Source of the DNA: Scalesia atractyloides
Taxonomy: Eukaryota; Streptophyta; Magnoliopsida; Asterales; Asteraceae
Length of the DNA: 64,000 nucleotides
Direction of reading: 5' to 3'
Assembly (NCBI GenBank): GCA_947069175.1
Contig: CAMTDV010000017.1
Coordinates: 40,433,126 to 40,497,125 of the forward strand
This document shows positions 23,707 through 35,900 of the stretch, piece by piece. The notes below the pieces were generated by a model. It was given only the letters and a program-made list of their open reading frames with translations. It was not told where the DNA came from and did not search any database. Numbering within the stretch: position 1 is the first letter of the stretch; the number at the start of each line of letters is the position of its first letter. The position numbers were made by a program, and so were the translations under genes.

Positions 23707-23724
23707 ATCTATTTACTTGATGTG

Positions 23725-25022
23725 CAGGGACCCTCTACTTGCCTTGATAGCTTATGGTATGTAGATAGTGGAGGTTCCAGGCACATGACAGGATGTAGAG
23801 CCCTTCTCAAGGACTTCATGGCTCATGGGGGGTGATATATCTTTTGGTAATAACTCCAAGGGAAAGGTTTAAGGGTATGGGTCGGTTCTGGCTGGTAAAT
23901 TCAAGTTTTAATATGTGAATTTAATTGACAATCTGAAATTTAACCTGCTGAGTGTCTCACAAATGAGTGATAGAGGGTATGGATCCTTCTTCACTAAGAA
24001 AACTTGTCAAATTGTGGGACCAGAGGATGTTAAAAAGATTGATCAAATCATTGCTGAGAGCAAAGCACAACTCACTGCACACAGAAGTGGGAATGTGTAT
24101 GTGGTAGATATGCTAAAAGATAATCCTATGTCTGGAACATGCTTATTCTCAGTTACTTCTAGCAAAGAGACTGAGTTATGGCATCGAAGACTTGGACACA
24201 CAAATCTTAAAACTATCACCACACTCTCAAAACAAAGTCTTGTAAGAGGTTTGCCTCACAAGCAATTTTCCTGTGAAGAACATTGTGTTTCCTGCTTAAA
24301 AGGAAAACAACATAAAAGTTCTTTCAAATCAATTGAAGAGTCCAAAACAAGCCAGTGTTTACAATTACTTCACATGGACTTGTTTGGCCCAGTGCAAATC
24401 ATGAGCTTAAAACACAAAAGGTATTGCCTAGTGATAGTTGATGAGTTCTCTAGGTTTACATGGACCTTCTTCCTCCACTCTAAGGATGAAACTGAAGTCA
24501 TTTTGCAAAACTTTGTTAAACAAGTAGAAAAGCAATTTGATCTTCCATTAAAAATCTTTAGGAGTGACAATGGAACAGAGTTTAAAAATAGGCAGTTGGA
24601 TGCTTTTTGTGAGTCAAAAGGAATTGTTAGACAATATAGCATTCCAAGAACTCTAGAGCAAAATGGGGTGGTTGAAAGGAAAAATAGAACTTTCATTGAA
24701 ACAGCAAGAACTATGCTTGCAGACTCTGGTTTACCCTTGTCTTTCTGGGCAGATTGCCTATGAGATTTTGTATAAAATCAAACCTCTGATTTCCTATTTT
24801 AAAGTTTTTGGTTGTCCATGCTTCATTTTGAACCTAAAAGATTCTATATCTAAGTTTGCAGCCAAAATTGACTGTGGTTATTTTCTGGGATACTCAACCA
24901 CTGCTAAAGCCTACAGAGTTTTTAACTCTAGGACCAAGTGTGTTGAAGAAACTTTGAATGTGAAGTTCAATGAACTTTCATCACTAAAAATCCCAGCAAA
25001 TCCTACAGAGCTTTTTATTTAG
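23725..25022 (+). pseudogene. Copia-B protease and integrase
   Basis: Protease begins near 23740 with WYVDSGGSRHMTGCRAL (the catalytic D-S-G is kept). Integrase follows in frame 23915-24763: zinc region ELWHRRLGHTNLKT...CVSCLKGKQ, first Asp in LHMDLFGPV, second in FRSDNGTEF, Glu in VVERKNRTFIE. After SFWADCL the frame jumps to YEILYKIKPLISYFKVFGCPCF at 24763, with part of the usual sequence deleted. A TAG at 25020 ends this part. Confidence 0.88.
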
Positions 25023-27055
25023 ATAAATTCACATTTGCTGATGTTTCTATCAAGCTAGACAATGCAGGTACACCATAATCATCTAGAGAAGATCAAGATC
25101 AAGAATATGACTGTGTGCTTCCACAAACAAAAGTCAATTCTTCCAACAGAGGATCAGGTGCCACAAGCTCTTGTGTAAACTCTGCCACTTCTGGGTCAAC
25201 AGTGTTTGATCCTCAAACCTCTACCAGTTCACAAAATCAAACATATGTTGATAAAAGTCCTACATTTGGGCACAAAAATCATCAGAATGTTACCTCTATA
25301 CCCCCAATACCACCACCTCCATTTACATCAGCGGCTGATACTTCAAATTCACTAGCAGAGGGTTAGCTCAGATGATACACATTTGCAGCCATCACCTCAA
25401 AATGCTATTGTTCCATACCAAGGTGATTTGGTTTATCTCAAAAGCCATCCAGCAGATCAAGTTATTGGCAACATCAAATCTGGGTTGCTCACACGGAGCC
25501 AATCCCAAAATATTTGTCTTTTTGCTTGTTTTCTATCACTCACACAGCCAGTCAAGTACCAAGAGGCACTGAAAGACAACAGAAGCCATGCAAGAAGAAC
25601 TCCTTCAGTTCAAGAGACAACAAGTTTGGGAGCTTGTGCCACTAGATGTAAGTCCAATTGGCATAAAGTGGGTCTTCAAGAACAAAACCGATGAAAGGGT
25701 ATTGTTGTCAAAAACAAAGCAAGGCTTGTGGTTCAAGGCTACAGACAGGAAGAAGGTATAGACTATGATGAGACTTTTGCTCCTGTAGCAAGGTTGGAAG
25801 CTATTCACCTGTTCTTAGCTTTTGCTACTAACCACAACATAAAGGTGTATCAAATGGATATAAATAGTGCATTTTGTATGGAAAAATCAAAGAAAAGGTG
25901 TATGTCTGTCAACCTCCAGGTTTTGAAGATGCATTCCATCCTGATCATGTCTACAAGCTCAACAAAGCATTGTATGGCTTGAAGCAAGCACCAAGAGCCT
26001 GGTATGAAACTCTATCCACTTTTCTCTTATCCATAGGGTTTACTAGAGGTAAAATAGTTAAAACCCTATTCTTAAAATGGAAAGGAAAAGATTTGATGCT
26101 TGTCCAAATTTATGTGGATGACATCATTTTTGGATCAACAAGCACTGCTATGTGTGAAGAGTTTTGAAAACTCATGGCAGCAGAGTTTGAGATGAGTGCA
26201 ATGGGTGAACTCCAACGTTTTCTTGGTCTCCAAGTTAAACAATTGCAAAATGATACCTTTATCCATCAAAACAAGTATGTGAAAGAACTGCTTAAAAAGT
26301 TTGATATGGATGATTGTAAACCATGTAACACACCCATGGCAACCACCAAGCTAGTCACCATTGATGGTAAAGATGACCTTGTTGATCAAACTCTTTATAG
26401 AAGCAAGATTAAGTCTTTATTGTACCTAATTGCATCAAGGCCAGACATCATGTTTGCAACATGTGTTTGTGCCAGATCACAGGCATTACCTAGAAAGTCT
26501 GATCTTATTGCTGTAAAAAGGATATTCAGATACATAAAAGGTGCTCCCACACTTGGTATCTGGTATCTAGCTAATGGGAATATTGAGCTTTCAGGTTTTT
26601 CAGATAGTGACTTTGCTGGGTGCAAAACTACAAGGAAGTCCACATCAGGAGGATGTCAATTCCTAGGTGATTGTCTAGTGTCTTGGCAAAGCAAAAAGGA
26701 GGTTGCAGTTTCAACATCCACTGCTGAGGCAGAGTATATTGCTGCTGCTAGCTCCACTGCTCAGCTCTTGTGGCTTCAAAACTAGTTGCCGGATTTTGGT
26801 GTAACTGCACTAAAGACTCCACTCAGATTGGACAGTCAAGCTGCTGAAAACATCATTAAAAATCCAGTTTCTCATTCAACTACAAAGCACATTGACATCA
26901 TACATCACTTTGTGAGATATTGCTATGAAAAAGGTTTGATTTCTTTGCATCATGTCCATACTTCAGATCAGTTGGCAGATGTTTTAACCAAGGCATTGGA
27001 TACATCTACCTTTGAAAACTTGATCTCAAGAATTGGAATGCTAAACATGGATTAA
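25023..27055 (+). pseudogene. Copia-B reverse transcriptase and RNase H
   Basis: A Ser/Thr/Pro-rich linker (25115-25366) precedes RT. RT frames at 25383-25694, 25728-25982, 25874-26167 and 26174-26785 include VVQGYRQEEGIDYDETFAPVARLEA, LYGLKQAPRAWYE and the active site YVDDIIFGSTS (about 26113-26143). RNase H contains GFSDSDFAGCKTTRKSTSGG and STAEAEYIAAASSTAQLLWLQ, then a TAG at 26783 and a terminal frame 26786-27055 ending SRIGMLNMD. Catalytic residues are kept in both domains; four or five breaks inactivate the gene. Confidence 0.88.
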
Positions 27056-27485
27056 AAACAAATTTTCTTGTAAATCCATGCGTACATAGCATCAAAATGT
27101 GTTCAGAAAATAAAAAAACTCATTCTTAAAAATAGTTAAAATTGAAAATTTTCAATAAATCTTTAAAAGTCTGCTCATAACATATGTTTGCTCAAAACCT
27201 CTGATAGGCTTCAAAATCTTATCCACTGTTAAAGTGTATCCTCTGATTTTCATTTTTACCACTTTTTCAAAACACTGATAGCTATCCACTAATAGTGTTA
27301 AAAATCAGTACTTTTATCATCAGAGGTTACATGTGGCCAGATGTTAGCCATCAGATCTTGCAACAGATGCCTTGTAATCGTCAGTTTTTCAAAACCCTAT
27401 AAAAACCATGTTTTATCCCTCACTAGTGTTTACCCTAAACTGTGTCGATTTCAAAAACCTCAAAACAGTTTTTCTCTCTAACACA
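27056..27485 (+). promoter_or_regulatory. Intergenic region of copia-B with a probable ORF2 promoter
   Basis: There is no coding sequence. The family half-site occurs at 27196-27203 (AACCTCTG) and 27321-27328 (CAGAGGTT). A TATA box TATAAAAA lies at 27398-27405, 81 bases before the ORF2 ATG at 27486. The half-site, TATA and ATG order mirrors the LTR. In copia-E the matching position reads CCCAATCAAACC in place of CCCTATAAAAACC, so its box is lost. Confidence 0.5.
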
Positions 27486-30400
27486 ATGGCTCCCAAATCA
27501 AAATCTTCGAAGAAATCCACACAAGCACTTCCACCCTACACTCTCATAATCAAAACCTCACATAATTACACCACATTTTCTGAGTGTTTGCTTACAAGAT
27601 CAAATCAAAGGTCCTGAAAGTAAAATAGGCGCTGTGACTAAACCAAGCTGCCTCACTTATGAAACCTTCACCAGAATAACAAACCAAGATAAAGTTGCGA
27701 AAACACAAGTAGAGGAGGCTGAGCAAGTTTTACCTGAACAAAATGTTCAAACTCAACCTCTTGCTACAAGCCCACTGCTCTTGGTGATCAGGGCACCATA
27801 ACCGCTGCTCTGAACCCCACACCAAAAATCCTCAAAAAGAAAACCAAAACACTTGCCAAAAAGCCCACCAAACCCAAAAAGGGTCCTCTGGAAGATGAGA
27901 TCCCAGAGGTTAACCCAGTGACAGCACCAAAGTCACCGACCACTGCTTCTAGTTCTTCAAAGCAGATGGATCAAAGATCTCCAACCGGCTTTGAAACTCT
28001 TCCTTCTTCCTCACAAAAGGAAAAGGTTGTAGACACAGGGACACCAAGTTAAGAAGCTCTAGATCCACTTGGTTCTATCTTCCACAGCCCCTCTCCCAAG
28101 GCACTGTCGCTTTCTACACAGCCACATTCACCAATGACCACACTTCCACCTACTATTTTACCATTGTTGAATGCAATTGAATTAGACCAGGCACAAACCA
28201 GCACTTCTCAACAACCTATTACTGAGAATATACTTCATCAAGAGGCTGGGTCTGACTCTTTATTCGTTGCTAGCCCATCAGCACATGAAGAGGCTACATC
28301 CCTTGGGTTACATGTAACCCTTGGTGATAGTTCAACTCAAGCAGCTACTACAATTGCTGAACTCCCAAGTTCTCGGTTGGATAGTGGTTTCATTACTAAG
28401 ACTTGGTTGAAGGCAACCACTGTTGAGGCAACAATTGTTACCTCTGTTGTTGGAAGTCCCCAGTTCCAAGACAAAGGGGCATCTATGGTTGAAGCTGGTA
28501 CTGAAACCACTGCTAATGATACCATAGATACAACTACCACTTCAGGTAGGAGTTCCGATGATCCTATTAAATTAGGTGATGAGCTAAAATACAAGGATTT
28601 GACGGAGAGAGTGACAAGGATAGAAAATTCTGTTGATGAAATCAAAAGTTTACTGAAGCAGATGATAGCTACAAAAAGTCAACCCTCTGTTCTATCCACT
28701 GCAGATCTCAAAGAAGCTCTTAACCCTCTATTTTAACATCAACAACATTATTTCGATCTACAACACAAGCACCAGATGAATGATGTTAGAAACATGGTTG
28801 AATCAAGGTATCAAGACACTGCAGCAGACATTAAAGCCATCAAAGCTCGTCTACTCACAACCACTGGCCATGCACCTCCAACGGTTATCTTTGTTACAAC
28901 AGATGAAGCCAAAAAGGGGGAGAAACATTTGGGAAACAAAAAGCTGAAAATAGATGATGATAAGGCCATACCTACTTTAAATATTCCAGGGCCTGATGGT
29001 TCAAAGAAGATAGATTTAACTGATGAAACTGTGGCCAAGGCAGGGCTAGTCATAAGAAGACAGTGATCAAGGAGAGCAGAGTGTTGGTTGAGAAAAAGAT
29101 TGAACGGCAAAAAGAAAAAGGAGAGGTTGGTACTTCATCGAAGAGGATACCTGCTAGAAAAGCCAGGCAACCAACATCCACACCTCCTAAAACTAAGCCT
29201 ACAACCAATCAAACCATTAAAACCTTTGCCTCTCAAAAACCTATCACATCTTCAAAACCACAACCCATATCCACACAAGCAGATGTTACAGCACCTGTTG
29301 TGTCAACATCTGTTGATACAGCAGAGGTTGCAACAGATGCAACTCTATCCACTGCCATGATCACATTTCACACATCAACTCATCCATTATCCACACCACC
29401 TAAGATCCCACTACCACCATCACCCACTTTAAGGTTTAAAAGGAGAAAGATCACAAAAGTGATAAATGATGATAAGATTCCTGCACCTCTTCCACTATCA
29501 TCACAACTAATGACCTCCACATCAGTGCTTACAACATCTTCAACTCTTGAAATTACTCCTGTAGCAAAGCTGTATCCTCTTGATTTACCAGCAGTCAGGG
29601 AAGAGATCCTAGGTTTCTTTTCAGAGGATGACCCTGACAAAAGATCAATCCTATTCCTTGATGGCTATCCAAGACCTGCAAATGTTGATGATTACCTGGA
29701 ATTGAAATGGAAGCAAGCAGAGGATATTGCCAAAAGAGAATCAGCCGGTAAAGATGATAGAGAAATACAGATTGCCATGTCCTTTCAACTAAGTAAAGCC
29801 AGCATTTTATAAAACTTTGTCAAGAACCTGAGCAACCAGATTTCAGAAAGGGAAGATAAGCTGGTCAAAAGTGAACTCATTGAGTATATCATGGAGAACA
29901 AGAAGTATAAGGCAACAAGGGAATAGTTTAGGGATTGGAGCTTAGATGAGCTGAGAAAAGAAATCAACAGAATGCAAGAAATGTTGAAAGATGCTCTTAA
30001 AAAGCCAACTCCTCCCAACTGGGATTTACACAAGAAAGATATGCCTGAAAGAGACTTAAAGTTGAAGAGAATGAAGAATGAACTAATTCAGAATTTTGGT
30101 TCAAAGAACCAAGTTATGAGATGGGGTGAGGTCAGGGTGATAGACACTTACAAAAATTTGGAAGAAAGGAGGAAAAAGGATCCATCCATGACTCCTAAAC
30201 CTGATTATTCAAAAGAAGATGCTATTCTCAAAGCCCAACTCCCAAAAAGTCCAGCACAACATCTGCCCATTCCACACTTGCCCTGTTACAGAAAAAGGCA
30301 AGGGGAGATGTCTTAAAAGACTGACAAAGAGTTTGAGGATACATTCATCAAAGAAGGTATAAAGAATATGATTGATTATCCAACTGATGATTCAAGTGCC

Positions 30401-30718
30401 AAGCTGGCTAAAGATTTATCACAAATAGCTCCTTCTCAATCCTCAGCAATAAAAGCTCCTTCAAGAAAACCTTCAGACCCAAAATTTTTAAAATGGAAGG
30501 TCGAAAAAGACACCCATGAATTGACACTGCTCAAGTCTGATGGTAATGCCACTAAACTATCTATGGAAGCTGCTTATAGGCTTACAATAGAAGACTTCCA
30601 AGAACTATTATGTTTAGAGCTGGAGAAGGATGCTGATAACATAAAATCTCTTAACTTTGAACTTCAATTCAAATGTCAAATAAGAGAATTCTTCCTGAGG
30701 AATAAAGACCAAGAATAA
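27486..30718 (+). pseudogene. Copia-B ORF2 (extra ORF between pol and 3' LTR)
   Basis: The ATG at 27486 opens MAPKSKSSKKSTQALPPYTLIIKTSHNY. Pieces follow at 28134-28736, 28776-29066, 29063-29812, 29972-30316 and 30368-30718, ending LRNKDQE. Most of the protein is Ser/Thr/Pro-rich with Lys/Glu helices (KPTPPNWDLHKKDMPERDLKLKRMK). The C-terminal 65 residues are closely matched in copia-E, which suggests former selection. Compared with copia-E, copia-B lacks about 140 residues after SHNYTTF. No known enzyme domain or clear membrane segment is seen, so 'env' would be unsupported. It is broken by at least six stops. Function unknown. Confidence 0.65.
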
Positions 30719-30742
30719 AGTGTTTATGGCATCATCTGTTCT

Positions 30743-30752
30743 AGGGGGAGAT
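30743..30752 (+). other. Copia-B polypurine tract
   Basis: AGGGGGAGAT directly precedes the 3' LTR, as needed for plus-strand priming. An identical AGGGGGAG lies inside ORF2 at 28915-28922. Confidence 0.9.
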
Positions 30753-31381
30753 TGTTGGGATTGAACCCTATGAAAGGAACATATGATACAAAGCCAAATA
30801 ACACTATCCGAGCTTTGGTTAAACTATCAGAGGTTGCAACCTCTGTTGTATATACACTGCTTTCCCTAAAGACTGCTCTCCTATCATCTGACTTTACAAA
30901 GTTGCAAAGGTCTACCAGAGTTACAAGGATCAGAGGATAGAGATCAGAGCTTAGTCATTAGATAGATAATCAATGTAACAGTGCTAAGCATTGATAGTTA
31001 GTATTAGCAGTGTTTGTAGTTAGTTACATATAGTTTCCTGTCACTATCAACCCTGACGTTATCAAAGATGCTCAGTGGTTAGATAGTTTAGTATAAATAG
31101 GTTACTTGTGTAACAGTTTAACTTGTCTATCAAAAGATCAACTTTCGCATATCATCTTCTCTGCATTTTCTCACTACCAAACTTCAATTGCAAAGGCTGA
31201 GAGGGAGTTTGTGAATCACATGCGAGTTTACCAACTTAAAAGCATGATGATGATGAAAACAAACAACCATTGCTTGTAGTAAAAGTTTTCCATCTATTTC
31301 TACTGCAAATCTCTTTTAAAACTCAATCATTTTCCATTTTTGAAACAAAAACTACAAGTAATTCAAATTCAGATCGTAACA
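30753..31381 (+). repeat. Copia-B 3' LTR (629 bp)
   Basis: Matches 19938-20566. It holds the perfect 18-bp palindrome CAGAGGTTGCAACCTCTG at 30828-30845 and is followed by the target duplication TATTA at 31382-31386. Confidence 0.94.
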
Positions 31382-31386
31382 TATTA

Positions 31387-32149
31387 ACCTGATCTCTTAA
31401 GGTCTCGCACAACCCAGATACAAATATCAATTACGCTATACTCACCTGTAAGATGATATCTAGGGAATCTGGATACAGGAGTATATTCTGAGATGGGAAC
31501 CATAGTTAAGTCAAGTTTCATAATTTTAACTAACATATCTTGGAACAATTGAGAAATGTGTCGAAGTTTAAAATGACAAACATATCGACAATCTAGGTAA
31601 ACAAGTTTAAAGCTTAAAGTTATCAAAAGGTCAACGGTACTGGTGATATGTCTCAAACAACTGATATGATCCTTAGACACGAATTCACAAAAATATGTCT
31701 GTAAATATGTTTGTACATAGTTCGTTTGATTACAGATTAAAACCAAAAAGATTTTCAGTGTGTTTTAGCATAAACTTTCTAAAAATCAAAAAGATTTTGT
31801 TTCTATCTTGTTTTTCAACAGCCAATGTTGGAAAGCGAATCTTCGAAGTCTGGAAAGGTGCTAAAAGTTGAGAATTCTGATGAAAACGGCTTGGGAGCTA
31901 ATCTGTAAAATCAAAATACACGAAAACGATTAAAAGTTCATTAATTTAAAACTTTAAAATGAAGAAAAACATCAGTTTGCTCATAACGGGTCAACATCGA
32001 TGTCATTAACTTGGACTCGGCAGACAAATCGGTTAACCAAGGTCATTAACTTGGACTTGGTCAACTGAGTGGATTTTCAAAAGTGGTAAACATGTGAAAG
32101 TTCAGGGTTTAAAGTGTAAAATTTGAAAGTTTTTAAAATGAACCTTGAA
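31387..32149 (+). other. Copia-A spacer after the copia-B insertion
   Basis: This continues copia-A from 19937. I see no coding frame with recognisable content and no RNA gene. It is AT-rich and leads into the palindrome cluster ahead of ORF2. Confidence 0.5.
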
Positions 32150-32877
32150 CAAGTTCGGCCAAAGTTGAGTTATCATGTTTTGTTATCAATCTTGATAACT
32201 TCGGGCGAAGTTAGGTAATGAATGTTTGTTTATTTTTAAGTGACAAGTTCGGCCGGAGTTACTATGCTATATATATCAATAACTTCGGACAACTACTCAT
32301 TTCATCTGTGTGTGTGTCATTGAGCGAAATTGAGTGTTTAAGCGAACTTGTTAAATTGCATTGGAGATACCGTTATACTGCTCAATTTAATCTAAGTGAT
32401 TGGCACACTAAGATCCATGGTAGAGGTGAGATTTGATGAAATAACCATGAATTTGATGTGTTTTTGAACATGTCGGTATTAAAATTCATAAAACACATAG
32501 ATTTAGGGTGTTTGGAATAAAATTGAACGGTCAAAGTTGTTAAATAAATGTAGAGATCACAAAAGTATCAAAAATTTGAACTTTGGACCTTGAATGGATG
32601 TTGCAGGTTTGAAATTTGAATTGGGGATGATGACAAGTTCCCCCGAACTTCGTCATGAAAGATTAAACAACTTCGGGCGAAGTTTTGTGTGGATGATAGA
32701 ATAATCTTGTTTTGGATAACTTCGGGCCAAGTTGTTGTAAAGTGTTAAATAAAATTGAATTGTCAACTTCGAGCGAAGTTGTTAAAACCTTATTAAGTTT
32801 TTGTATTGTTGTCAAGTTCGCCCGAAGTTGTGATAAAATGAATAAATTCATGTATGTGGCACATTCGAGCGAAGTTG
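32150..32877. repeat. Palindrome cluster ahead of copia-A ORF2
   Basis: About ten palindromes of the LTR type: 32150-32167, 32197-32212 (AACTTCGGGCGAAGTT), 32244-32260, 32634-32650, 32669-32684, 32718-32733, 32764-32781 (CAACTTCGAGCGAAGTTG), 32813-32830 (CAAGTTCGCCCGAAGTTG) and 32862-32877, plus a half-site near 32281. Both AAGTTCG- and AACTTCG-armed types occur, as in the 5' leader. A TATA-like TTATAATT follows at about 32890. Confidence 0.85.
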
Positions 32878-32914
32878 ATCTAGTGTGTTGTTATAATTTG
32901 CAAAATTTTGCTAA

Positions 32915-35900
32915 GTGTTTGTGATTTTCACGTTGCATGTTGTACAGCTCACATATTCAAAGTTCCACAACACGTGTGTCTCTCAAAACAAGAGTTTATT
33001 TCCATCTCTGGAGCCGTTTTCTAAAATATTAGAGTTTATGGGACATATTCCTGTGACGAAGGCTATTACGAACAAACACATTGTGTATCGTTCACATGTG
33101 AACTTTTTCTGGAGGTCAGCGAAGCTTGATGAGGCTAATAAAGTAATTACATATGCGGTTCGTGTTGGCAATGAAGATAAATAAATAAAGATTACAGAAG
33201 CCGATATTCGCAAAGTTCTGGAGTTCAACGATAATCCAGATGATCCAACGGGTTTTGAGGAACGGATGGTTAAAGGGTGTTTCTACCATATGGGATATAA
33301 AGGATACGTTAATGAATCTACTTTCAAGAAAGGCGGGCTCGGGTTACCATATAAGTTCTTCATGCATGCACTAATTCATACGTTCAGTCACAAGAAAGCA
33401 GGATTAGATGATTTACAAGATTATATGATGTGTATGGCGACTGCTATGGTTCTTGACAAGAAGTTTAATTATTCTGGAGTCATATTCGAGCATATGTCGA
33501 AGAATATGGGCAAAGACAGATTTTTGTTATATCCTCGTTTTGTCCAAATGCTTATTGATGATCAGTTCAAGGATATTGTAAAAGATCAGAATGATGTGCT
33601 TTATCTGAGTCATTTAGAAGAAACTACTCTGAAGAAGCTTGCAACATACCAAAGACAAGAATCTCCTCCGATTGCCAAACCTGTTTTTGGTGCAATTGCA
33701 AAAGTTGACTACGTGTCACCACCTGACGGAAAATGGAGGAATGATGGAAGTGGTGATGATAAGGATGAAGTTGAAATGCTGAAAGGTTTCAAAGAAAAAC
33801 GTAGCGCGTGGTATGTAAAGAAAGTAGTTGAGAAGAAGAAACGGCAAAGAGCGTCTAAGAAAGTTGAAACTATGTTGGTTGATGAGCCTGATAATGAACA
33901 AGAAAATGTTGAGGGTTCTAGTGCAGCAGTGAATGTAGAAAGTCAAGATGTCAAGAGTGGAACTGCTGGAGGTGATCATGATGATGTTATTTTTGCTACT
34001 TCCGATAAAGACAAAGAATCATCTGAAGATTCTGTAGATATTCGTCAGAAGCAAATCGAAAAAGAACAAGAAGAAGAGCATTTAAAGAAACGAGGTGAAG
34101 ATTTGTACGAACCATCTGCTGAAGAAGGTTCTGATGAAGAAAGACCGAAGAAAATGACAAAGCGTTCTAAATCAAAGGCCGGTGATGCAAAGAAAACAAC
34201 TGGATCTTCGAGTACAAGAGGAAGAAAGTTCCTACTAGGAGATACATTAGTCAAAGAAAGAAAGTCACATTTCCACAAACATGAGAAGTTCAAGACAAAC
34301 CATCACAGACTTCTGAGGTTCAAGAACCTCAACGGTGTATGTTCAAGAGCCACAACGAACTCTGCAAAAATCTACTTCTGCTACTCAACCATTCTCTCCA
34401 CAACAACAAACAACACCAAAGAAAGCAACACGAAAGTCTACTCCAAAGCAGCGTACTCCTCAAAGTCAAACATCTGCTCAACGACAAGAATGTTGTTTCT
34501 GTAATGAATTCGGAGAGTTTCCGTTACCTCCACGAAATGTTGATACAGAAATTTATTCTAATGAATTACTTAACATGTTTAACGAGTCAAAGGTTCAAGA
34601 GTTAGAGAGAAGAATTAAAGCTCTTGAAGATCAAATCAAAAAGAATGAGACCGAGAAAGAAATTATGGAAGATAGAGTCAAATTTCTGGAGAATGATCGT
34701 GAGTATATGAAAGCAGTAGTTGAAAGCCTTGGTACAGATAATGAAAGGCTGAGGAAAACGATTGCAGAACTCGAAACAGAAAAGGCCCTAAACAGCAAAA
34801 GATTCAGTATGTTACAACGAGTTCTAGGCAACAATCTTGATATAGACTTCATTGCTGAATACAATGGCTTAGAAGTGCAAGATGAGAAAGAATGAGCTGA
34901 AAAAGAGTTAGCAACACAGGGAAAAGGAAAGCATGTTGAAAGTACTATTGAACCAATAATTTGTGAAGGTTCAAAGTCCTCTGAAGTGCATGTTATTGAA
35001 GAAACACCTATTGCAGAAACTCAAGAAGTTCAGAATGTTGAAATAGCTCAGAACGTTGAACAAGTCGATGAAACAGTAAAAGTTACTGAAACAGAAAAAG
35101 AAACTGAAGAAAAAGAGGATGATGATGATGACGAGATTGATAAAGATGATGATCCTGTCGATGATCCAAAGGATGATTGAGATCATGGTAATGACGATGA
35201 TGCTGGTCAGGGTGGAGTTGGTGTGAAAGTGGATTCTGCAAAGTTTTCTACAGACTTTGATTTTGATACATTGATGAACGACGAAGCGAATGCTAAGGAT
35301 GTACAAATTAAGGGGGAGCAAGAAGGCCCTAAAGATGTCGAGATTCAGATGCGATTATTGCTAAGCCATTTGCAGTTGTTTCTGATCAACAGCCCCTAAT
35401 TCTGATGCTAGAGCATAATGTTGAAGAGGGAGAATTTGTGCACGAGTACACTAAAGATGAGTTAGCGAAAATGTTCGAGATAGAAGCTGATTCCTTTGAA
35501 TTTGGTTTCGAGGAGGAGTTATTGAATATCAGCACATTCGAGCCGAAAGAATATTTCTATAACCATACTCCTGAAGCTAATGATTATAACAGAGTTATCA
35601 TTGAAGATGCGTCTGATGAGGAAGAAGGTGCTGAAAAGTATTCTGGAATGAACACTGATAGTTTCCCAACTTTCGAAGAAATGTATGAAGAATTGAATGC
35701 TGATTTGTTGAAAGAAAAGATTGAAGAGTCAGTTCGAGAAGGTACTATTCCACGACAAATGTCTAAAGAAGAAAATGCTGAAGCGAAAAGGTCATGGTTT
35801 AAAGAAATGCCAAAACAGCGAAAATTCAAACGTCCTCTTGAATTCTTTACCAGAGACAAAGATAAATCGTTGGGAGATATATTAAGGTGGGGATGGTTGA

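Larger units (their letters stand above)
19938..31381 (+). mobile_element. Copia-B, Sirevirus-like Ty1/copia retrotransposon nested in copia-A
   Basis: Two 629-bp LTRs (19938-20566 and 30753-31381) begin TGTTGGGATTG, with ends CTAATA and GTAACA. The target duplication TATTA is exact (19933-19937 and 31382-31386). Internal parts: tRNA-Met primer site, gag, PR-IN-RT-RH, ORF2 and a polypurine tract. The LTRs look about 95% identical by eye, so the insertion is not recent. Copia-E and copia-F elsewhere in the window belong to the same family. Confidence 0.93.
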
